From DATARH01 sp035504075 (lineage in GTDB: Bacteria > Pseudomonadota > Alphaproteobacteria > ATCC43930 > CGMCC-115725), in NCBI GenBank assembly GCA_035504075.1, contig DATJSO010000006.1:1-11282 (forward strand): 11,282 nucleotides of DNA. Reading direction: 5' to 3'. The notes under the pieces were generated by a model. That model ran no database searches, was not told the DNA's origin, and saw nothing but the letters and a program-made list of their open reading frames with translations. The translations under genes were made by a program, and so were the position numbers. Below, piece by piece: positions 6,850-11,282 of this stretch (position 1 is its first letter; every line of letters begins with the position of its first letter).

Positions 6850-7932
6850 TTAAAACGTCCCGATGCGCTGTTCCAATTGAAAAAGCAGCATCGGGTTGAG
6901 ATGAAAGCGGTCGCGCAGCACCTCGCGGTCGAGTGCGGCCAGCGCGTCCCGCTCGTCGGCGGCGAGTGCAAGCCGCGCCGCATAAGCCGCCGGGTCGCGG
7001 CGATAGGCGGCGCGCGCCTCGGCGTTTTCGACGAGCGTAAAGACGGCGCCGGCGAGGGCGCTGCGCGCGGGCGCGGTCGCCGGGTAATGCAGCGGCGCCT
7101 CAGCGCGCGGCTGTGCCAGGTCGGTCCAGCCAATGACGGCGTAGATGTGGTGCCATGACGGCTCGAAGACGGCTGCCTGCGGCTCGCGGTCGCCGATCAT
7201 CCCCGCCAGCATCTGCAGGGCGCGGCATTCGACGTTGCCGGTGCGGTCGAGCGCCGCCGCGTCGAAGCGCATCAGGTAGCGCAGGTTGCCGGTTTTCAAA
7301 TGCTCGAAAATGGCCCGGTCGGTCTCGATGTCGGGGTGCGGATATTGCGGCGTTCCCGGATAATGCGACAGCCCGCCGCTCGCCAATACGACGGCGCGCC
7401 GGCCGATGCGCTCGATGGCCAGCGCCAGCGCCCGGCCGAACGCGAAGCAGCGCTCGGGCGTCGGCTGCGGCGGCACGTAGGCGTTGACGAACACCGGGAG
7501 AAACGGCTCCTCGCGCTTATAGCCGCAGAATTCCAACGGGATCGTGAACGCGGTGCCGAGACCGGCGTCGAGTGTGAACGCAGGGTCGAAGCCGAGATCG
7601 AGCAACTCGCGCACGATCGCATATCCCGCCTCGCCGTCGATCGGCCAGGCGCCGCCGTGCCCACCCGACCCTTCGGCGCGGACGCCGCAGTGCAGCGCAA
7701 AGGCCGGCACGCAGCGCGTGACGAAATCGTCGCAATGCGCATTCGACAGGACGATCAGGAGGTCGGGGTCGAGCGCGCGGAACCGGTCGCCGAGATCGCG
7801 CATCGCAGCATTGACGCGCGCCACCTGCGCCTTGTCCTCGGTGTCGGGCAAGGTCAGGAATTGCGGCGCATGCGGTACGACCGCGGCGGCGACGATTCCA
7901 GGTGGCCTTGCGGAACGGGTCTGCCTCATCAT
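6850..7932 (-). CDS. Class III extradiol ring-cleavage dioxygenase, LigB domain fused to a LigA-like domain
   Basis: The 360-residue protein starts at ATG 7932 (a second ATG is at 7929), with AAGG and AGAGG upstream. Residues about 12-275 are a LigB-type catalytic domain, the fold of the protocatechuate 4,5-dioxygenase beta subunit. All three Fe(II) ligands can be placed: His21 (VVPHAPQF), His66 (SNAHCDDF) and Glu235 (NVECRALQ). The acid-base His190 sits in SGGLSHYPG. Residues about 298-360 (FTLVENAEARAAYRRDP, then FHLNPMLLFQL) resemble the LigA alpha subunit, which caps the active site. Having both in one chain is known from gallate dioxygenases, which are longer. It would cleave a catechol-type ring next to its hydroxyls, giving a semialdehyde. 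It is first in a run with the SDR and GST. Substrate unknown. Confidence 0.88.
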   Translation of the reverse strand: MMRQTRSARPPGIVAAAVVPHAPQFLTLPDTEDKAQVARVNAAMRDLGDRFRALDPDLLIVLSNAHCDDFVTRCVPAFALHCGVRAEGSGGHGGAWPIDGEAGYAIVRELLDLGFDPAFTLDAGLGTAFTIPLEFCGYKREEPFLPVFVNAYVPPQPTPERCFAFGRALALAIERIGRRAVVLASGGLSHYPGTPQYPHPDIETDRAIFEHLKTGNLRYLMRFDAAALDRTGNVECRALQMLAGMIGDREPQAAVFEPSWHHIYAVIGWTDLAQPRAEAPLHYPATAPARSALAGAVFTLVENAEARAAYRRDPAAYAARLALAADERDALAALDREVLRDRFHLNPMLLFQLEQRIGTF

Positions 7933-8099
7933 ACCTCTGCCTTATCGGATCGAACGCGCCGACCAGATTGCGTCGCCGCTGCGCTCCCCGCAATGCTGCA
8001 GCTGTTCCAGCATCCGCGTATGCAGCGCAACATTGTTGGCCCCTTGCGTGCAGAGCCGGTATGGTGCGCCATCGCTGCCCGCGATAAACCGGAGCCGCC
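7933..8099. promoter_or_regulatory. Divergent control region with two dyads and a candidate promoter
   Basis: This 167-base gap separates the LigB-LigA operon (minus) from the M20 operon (plus). It contains ATGCTG (7993-7998) facing CAGCAT (8008-8013) across 9 bases, and a compact palindrome CAACATTGTTG (8028-8038). On the plus strand TTGGCC (8036-8041), 18 bases, then TATGGT (8060-8065) matches four of six consensus positions at each box. It would place transcription about 28 bases before the M20 ATG, so the palindrome overlaps this -35 box as an operator might. No regulator gene is in the window. Confidence 0.4.
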
Positions 8100-9272
8100 A
8101 TGCCGCTCATTCCCGCCGTGCTCGATTTCGCCGACGAGCTGTCCGCCACCCGACGTGACATCCATGCCCATCCCGAGCTTGGCTTCGAAGAGCAGCGCAC
8201 ATCCGAGATTGTCGCGCAAAAGCTTGCCGAATACGGCTGCGAGGTGCATCGCGGCCTGGCCACGACGGGCGTCGTCGGCACGTTGCGGCGCGGCAACTCG
8301 CTGCGCGCAGTCGGCCTCAGGGCCGACATGGATTGCCTGCCGATGCAGGAGTTGAACGAATTCGCCCATCGGTCGCAGTACGACGGCAAAATGCACGGCT
8401 GCGGCCACGACGGGCACACGACGGTGCTGCTCGGCGCCGCACGCTACCTCGCCGCGACGCGCAACTTCGACGGCACGGTGCATTTCATCTTCCAGCCCGG
8501 CGAAGAGGGTTACGGCGGCGGCAGGGTCATGGTCGAACAGGGCTTGTTCGACAAATTCCCCTGCGATGCCGTGTTCGCCTTGCACAACAAGCCCGGCATC
8601 CCGGTCGGCCACATCGCGGTGCGCGCCGGACCGCTGCTCGCCGCCTCCGACCGCTTCGATGTGCGCGTCAAGGCGAAAGGCGGTCACGCCGCGCAGCCGC
8701 ACCATTCGATCGACCCGTTCGTGATTGGCGCGCAGATCGTGCTGGGATTGCAGACGATCGTGTCGCGCAACGTCGATCCGATCGATTCGGCGGTCATCAC
8801 GATCGGCTTCATGCGCGGCGGCTCGGCCTACAACGTGATCCCCGACGAACTCCATATCGGCGGGACGGTGCGCAGCTTCCGCCCCGAGGTGCGCGACCTG
8901 TTGGAGCGGCGCATCGGCGAGGTGGCGCACGGCACCGCGGCGTTGCACGGCGCCGGCGCCGAATTCGACTACCGCCGCGGCTATCCGCCGACGATCAACC
9001 ACGCCGACGAAGCGGCATTCGCCGCCGATGTTGCGGCCGAGATCTGCGGCGAGGCGGCGGTCAACCGCAACGTTGCGCCGACGCTGGGCGGCGAGGATTT
9101 CTCCTACATGCTGAACGCGCGGCCGGGCGCGATGGTGTGGCTCGGCAACGGTCCGGGTGAAGGCGGCTGTATGCTGCACAATGCCCGCTACGATTTCAAC
9201 GACCGCGCAATCCCGGTCGGCGTCAGCTTTTTCGCGCGTCTCGCCGAGCGCTTTCTGGCGTCGCAAGAATAA
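8100..9272 (+). CDS. M20 family metallo-amidohydrolase (hippurate / N-acyl-amino-acid hydrolase type)
   Basis: The 390-residue protein has the usual length and the full set of M20D features. DIHAHPELGFEE (20-31) and RADMDCLPMQE (74-84) open the catalytic domain. The dinuclear metal site uses Cys101 and His103 in HGCGHDGH, Glu136/Glu137 in FQPGEEG, His162 in LHN, and His360 in MLHN. The dimerisation lid (about 180-290) includes GGHAAQPHHSIDP and NVIPDELHIGGTVRSF. TLGGEDFSYML is the closing signature. These cytoplasmic enzymes hydrolyse amide bonds of N-acyl or N-aroyl amino acids such as hippurate or indoleacetyl conjugates. Beside ring-degradation genes it may release an aromatic acid from such a conjugate (inference). 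ATG 8100 follows GGAGCCGCC. The luciferase-like gene follows after 12 bases. Confidence 0.93.
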   Translation: MPLIPAVLDFADELSATRRDIHAHPELGFEEQRTSEIVAQKLAEYGCEVHRGLATTGVVGTLRRGNSLRAVGLRADMDCLPMQELNEFAHRSQYDGKMHGCGHDGHTTVLLGAARYLAATRNFDGTVHFIFQPGEEGYGGGRVMVEQGLFDKFPCDAVFALHNKPGIPVGHIAVRAGPLLAASDRFDVRVKAKGGHAAQPHHSIDPFVIGAQIVLGLQTIVSRNVDPIDSAVITIGFMRGGSAYNVIPDELHIGGTVRSFRPEVRDLLERRIGEVAHGTAALHGAGAEFDYRRGYPPTINHADEAAFAADVAAEICGEAAVNRNVAPTLGGEDFSYMLNARPGAMVWLGNGPGEGGCMLHNARYDFNDRAIPVGVSFFARLAERFLASQE

Positions 9273-9276
9273 GGAG
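9271..9276 (+). promoter_or_regulatory. Strong ribosome binding site overlapping the M20 stop codon
   Basis: AAGGAG begins inside the TAA stop of the M20 gene (9270-9272) and stands 8 bases before ATG 9285. Ribosomes finishing the first gene would therefore be delivered to the second, which supports a two-gene operon with coupled translation and fixes the start of the downstream gene. Confidence 0.75.
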
Positions 9277-9284
9277 TCGCCGCG

Positions 9285-10109
9285 ATGCGCGTGCATGTTG
9301 TCAATGTCATGCGGCCGGAGGCGGGTGCCAACACCCGCGACCGCTTTGTCGATTTCGCCCGGCAGGTCGAGGCCAGGGGCTTTGCCGGGCTGTGGGTTAC
9401 CGATGCGTTCGGGCGCGGCCGGCCGACGCTCGACCCGGCCGGGTTGATGAACGTGATCGCCGCGGTGACCGATGCCATCGAGATCGGCACCTGCGTCCTG
9501 CAGGTGCCGGTGCGCCATCCGGTCGAACTGGCGCATCGCCTCGCCGGCGTGCATGCGATGAGCGGGCGGCGCCTGCAGCTCGGCCTCGGCAGCGGTTCGA
9601 CAAAGGCCGATTTCGATCTCGTCGGCGCCGATTACGAGGCGCGCTTCAAGACATTGATGGCATCGCTCGACACGATGCGTCGGGCGTGGCGCGGCGACGC
9701 GCTGACGCCGGAAGGCGCGGCGCTGGCGCCATGGCCCGGCACCGAGGGCGGCCCGGCCGTCCTGCTCGGCGCCTGGCGCAACAAGCGCTGGATCGTCTAC
9801 GCTGCCGAAGCGTGCCAGGGATGGATCGCGTCCGGCCTTTATTCGCAGCCGGAAGAGTTGGCGGCCGGCATGAAGATCTATCGCGACGCCGGCGGCAGGC
9901 GCGCCGTGCTCGCCAATGTCATTCTCGACCTCCAGGGCGGCGGCCGCGACATGCCGCTGAGCGGCCGCGCGACGGTCATGCTGACGGGCGGCCATGCGGA
10001 GGCGCTGGAGCGGTTGCGGCGCATCCGAGACGTCGGGTTCGACGACGTGCTCTGTATGACCCAGCCTGACAGCCTCGATGATCTCGCGCGGCTGCGCGAC
10101 GCGCTCTGA
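9285..10109 (+). CDS. LLM class flavin-dependent oxidoreductase (luciferase-like monooxygenase)
   Basis: The 274-residue protein is slightly short for the family but includes the core barrel. The N-terminal strand and helix (MRVHVVNVM, then ARQVEARGFAGLWVTDAF, 25-42) and the segment IGTCVLQVPVRHPVELAHR (67-85) followed by GRRLQLGLGSG (94-104) are the bacterial-luciferase signature. DYEARFKTLMASLDTMRRAW (117-136) is the next conserved helix. Members use FMN or F420 to oxygenate or dehydrogenate small organics; which cofactor applies here cannot be told, and no flavin reductase is adjacent. It shares a transcript with the M20 amidohydrolase, so the two probably act on the same compound. The stop is 60 bases before the deformylase gene. 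Confidence 0.88.
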   Translation: MRVHVVNVMRPEAGANTRDRFVDFARQVEARGFAGLWVTDAFGRGRPTLDPAGLMNVIAAVTDAIEIGTCVLQVPVRHPVELAHRLAGVHAMSGRRLQLGLGSGSTKADFDLVGADYEARFKTLMASLDTMRRAWRGDALTPEGAALAPWPGTEGGPAVLLGAWRNKRWIVYAAEACQGWIASGLYSQPEELAAGMKIYRDAGGRRAVLANVILDLQGGGRDMPLSGRATVMLTGGHAEALERLRRIRDVGFDDVLCMTQPDSLDDLARLRDAL

Positions 10110-10134
10110 CGCCGCCGTCGACATCGGGGTGACA

Positions 10135-10169
10135 TTGACGCCCGCTCGGCCGCGAATTACCTAGCTTTC
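10135..10169 (+). promoter_or_regulatory. Candidate promoter for def, possibly giving a leaderless message
   Basis: TTGACG (10135-10140) is a strong -35 box. Seventeen bases later lies TACCTA (10158-10163), a weak -10 in the right place. Transcription would begin at about 10170, which is the A of the def ATG. No Shine-Dalgarno sequence lies before that ATG (the preceding bases read ACCTAGCTTTC), which agrees with a message lacking a 5' leader. Confidence 0.35.
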
Positions 10170-10697
10170 ATGGCCCTGCGAGAGATCATCACCGCTCCCG
10201 ACCCGCGGCTCAAAACGAAAGCCGGCCCGGTCGTCCGGGTCGGCCCCGAGGTGCGCCGGCTGATGGACGACATGCTGGAGACGATGTACCACGCGATCGG
10301 CATCGGCTTGGCGGCGCCGCAGGTCGGAGTCGCAAAGCGCGTCATCGTCGTCGACATCGCGCGCGACGGCGAGCCGCCGCAGCCGCTGCGCATCGCCAAT
10401 CCCGAGATCTTGTGGCGCTCGGAACAGCTGATGACGACGAACGAGGGTTGCCTTTCGCTGCCCGAGCATTACGCCGATGTCGAGCGCCCGGCGGCGATCC
10501 GGCTGCGCTATCTTGACCACGAAGACGAGGTGCGCGAGATCGACTGCAACGGCCTGTTGGCGACCTGCATCCAGCATGAAATCGATCATCTCGACGGGCT
10601 GCTTTTTGTCGACCACATCTCGGCCTTGAAGCGCGGCATGATCCTGCGCAAGCTCGCCAAGACGAAAAAGAGCCGCACCCTCGCCGCGGCACAGTGA
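10170..10697 (+). CDS. def: Peptide deformylase
   Basis: This essential Fe(II)/Zn enzyme removes the N-formyl group from new polypeptides at the ribosome exit. At 175 residues it has normal length. All three family motifs are intact: GIGLAAPQVG (44-53, with Gln51), EGCLSLP (92-98, metal ligand Cys94), and QHEIDHLDG (135-143, ligands His136 and His140, catalytic Glu137). The start MALREIITAPDPRL fits the family although no ribosome site precedes it. The last four bases of the gene overlap the GTG start of fmt, so the enzymes that add and remove the formyl group are made together, as in many bacteria. It marks the return to core genome after the catabolic genes. Confidence 0.98.
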   Translation: MALREIITAPDPRLKTKAGPVVRVGPEVRRLMDDMLETMYHAIGIGLAAPQVGVAKRVIVVDIARDGEPPQPLRIANPEILWRSEQLMTTNEGCLSLPEHYADVERPAAIRLRYLDHEDEVREIDCNGLLATCIQHEIDHLDGLLFVDHISALKRGMILRKLAKTKKSRTLAAAQ

Positions 10698-11282
10698 AGG
10701 CAACCACGACGCCGCTCGACCTCGTGTTCATGGGTACGCCCGAATTCGCGGCGACAATCCTTGATGCGCTGATCGACGCGGGACACGAGATGCGTGCCGC
10801 ATACACGCAGCCGCCGCGCCCGGCCGGCCGCGGCCACCGCTTACAGGCGTCGCCGGTGCAGGAACTGGCTGAGCGGCACGGCATTCCGGTGCACTGCCCG
10901 GCGAGCCTGCGCCGCGCCGAAGTGCAGGCTGAATTTGCCGCGCTTGCGGCCGACGCCGCGGTCGTTGCCGCCTACGGCCTGATCCTGCCCGCGCCGATCC
11001 TGGCGGCGCCGCGGCTCGGCTGCCTCAATGTCCATGCCTCGCTGTTGCCGCGGTGGCGCGGCGCCGCGCCGATCCAGCGCGCCATCCTCGCCGGCGACGA
11101 TGAGACCGGCGTTACGATCATGCAGATGGAGGCGGGCCTCGATACCGGGCCGATCGTGCTGCGGCAGCCGACGCCGATCGGCGCCAAGATGTCTGCGGGC
11201 GAATTGAGCGCAGGGCTGGCGACGCTCGGCGCCCGGCACGGTGCTCGACGCGCATCTGTCGATCGCGTGCGCCGAGGGGGTG
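10694..11282 (+). CDS. fmt: Methionyl-tRNA formyltransferase, 5' part, frameshifted near 11232 and cut by the right edge
   Basis: Fmt transfers a formyl group from 10-formyl-tetrahydrofolate to initiator Met-tRNA. The start is GTG 10694, overlapping the def stop as GTGA; it lies ten residues before the conserved VFMGTPEFA and no better start exists. Asn112 and His114 (LNVHASLLPRWRGAAPIQ) and Asp150 (GLDTGP) match the E. coli catalytic Asn108, His110 and Asp146. The frame is good to about residue 180 (GLATLGA), then reads non-family RHGARRASVDR. Removing one C from the CCC at 11232-11234 gives GAGTVLDAHLSIACAEG, which fits Fmt. So the sequence has a +1 frameshift, and only about 195 of the usual 310 or so residues are in the window. 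A sequencing or assembly error near an edge is likelier than a true pseudogene. Confidence 0.93.
   Translation, partial: MKATTTPLDLVFMGTPEFAATILDALIDAGHEMRAAYTQPPRPAGRGHRLQASPVQELAERHGIPVHCPASLRRAEVQAEFAALAADAAVVAAYGLILPAPILAAPRLGCLNVHASLLPRWRGAAPIQRAILAGDDETGVTIMQMEAGLDTGPIVLRQPTPIGAKMSAGELSAGLATLGARHGARRASVDRVRRGG

Noticed and set aside
7929..10124. 731-codon minus-strand open frame opposite the M20 and luciferase-like genes
   Set aside because: The translation is His/Arg/Ala-rich low-complexity sequence without motifs, while the plus strand carries two complete enzymes with catalytic residues. Its length is an effect of GC-rich codon use.

Overview
The window is a GC-rich, gene-dense stretch of bacterial chromosome. 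Twelve protein-coding genes fill it, two of them cut by the window edges. The def-fmt pair at the right end, the YciK-like short-chain dehydrogenase and the codon use suggest an alphaproteobacterium (Rhodospirillales or Rhizobiales type). This placement is inference from family resemblance, not a database result. I see no RNA gene, insertion sequence, CRISPR array or integrase, and no gap over 300 bases lacks a gene.

Layout. Positions 1-627 (minus) hold the N-terminal 209 residues of an MmgE/PrpD family protein, diverging from a Rieske ring-hydroxylating oxygenase alpha subunit (707-1996, plus) and an MFS transporter of the anion:cation symporter type (2144-3445, plus). Convergent to these is a class II aldolase/adducin-fold protein (3534-4283, minus), which resembles the decarboxylases of aromatic catabolism. 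It diverges from an aldo/keto reductase (4384-5379, plus). A minus-strand run follows, read right to left: an extradiol ring-cleavage dioxygenase with LigB and LigA domains fused (7932-6850), an SDR (6844-6104) and a glutathione S-transferase (6018-5404). Diverging from it is a plus-strand pair: an M20 amidohydrolase (8100-9272) and a luciferase-like monooxygenase (9285-10109). The right end is housekeeping: peptide deformylase (10170-10697) overlapping methionyl-tRNA formyltransferase (10694 to the edge).

How the genes may work together. Everything from 1 to about 10109 looks like a catabolic island for an aromatic or aromatic-acid compound. The steps represented are uptake (MFS), release from an amide conjugate (M20), ring hydroxylation (Rieske, perhaps also the luciferase-like enzyme), dehydrogenation (SDR, AKR), meta ring cleavage (LigB-LigA), decarboxylation (class II aldolase fold) and processing of the product (GST, MmgE/PrpD). 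The Rieske beta subunit, ferredoxin, reductase and any regulator are missing, so the set is incomplete or its partners lie elsewhere. The substrate cannot be read from the sequence.

Two anomalies sit at the edges. The MmgE/PrpD gene carries a 22-residue segment twice, 69 codons apart. The fmt reading frame shifts by one base at a C-run near 11232. If this window is a whole contig, both should be checked as assembly or sequencing faults before any biological reading.
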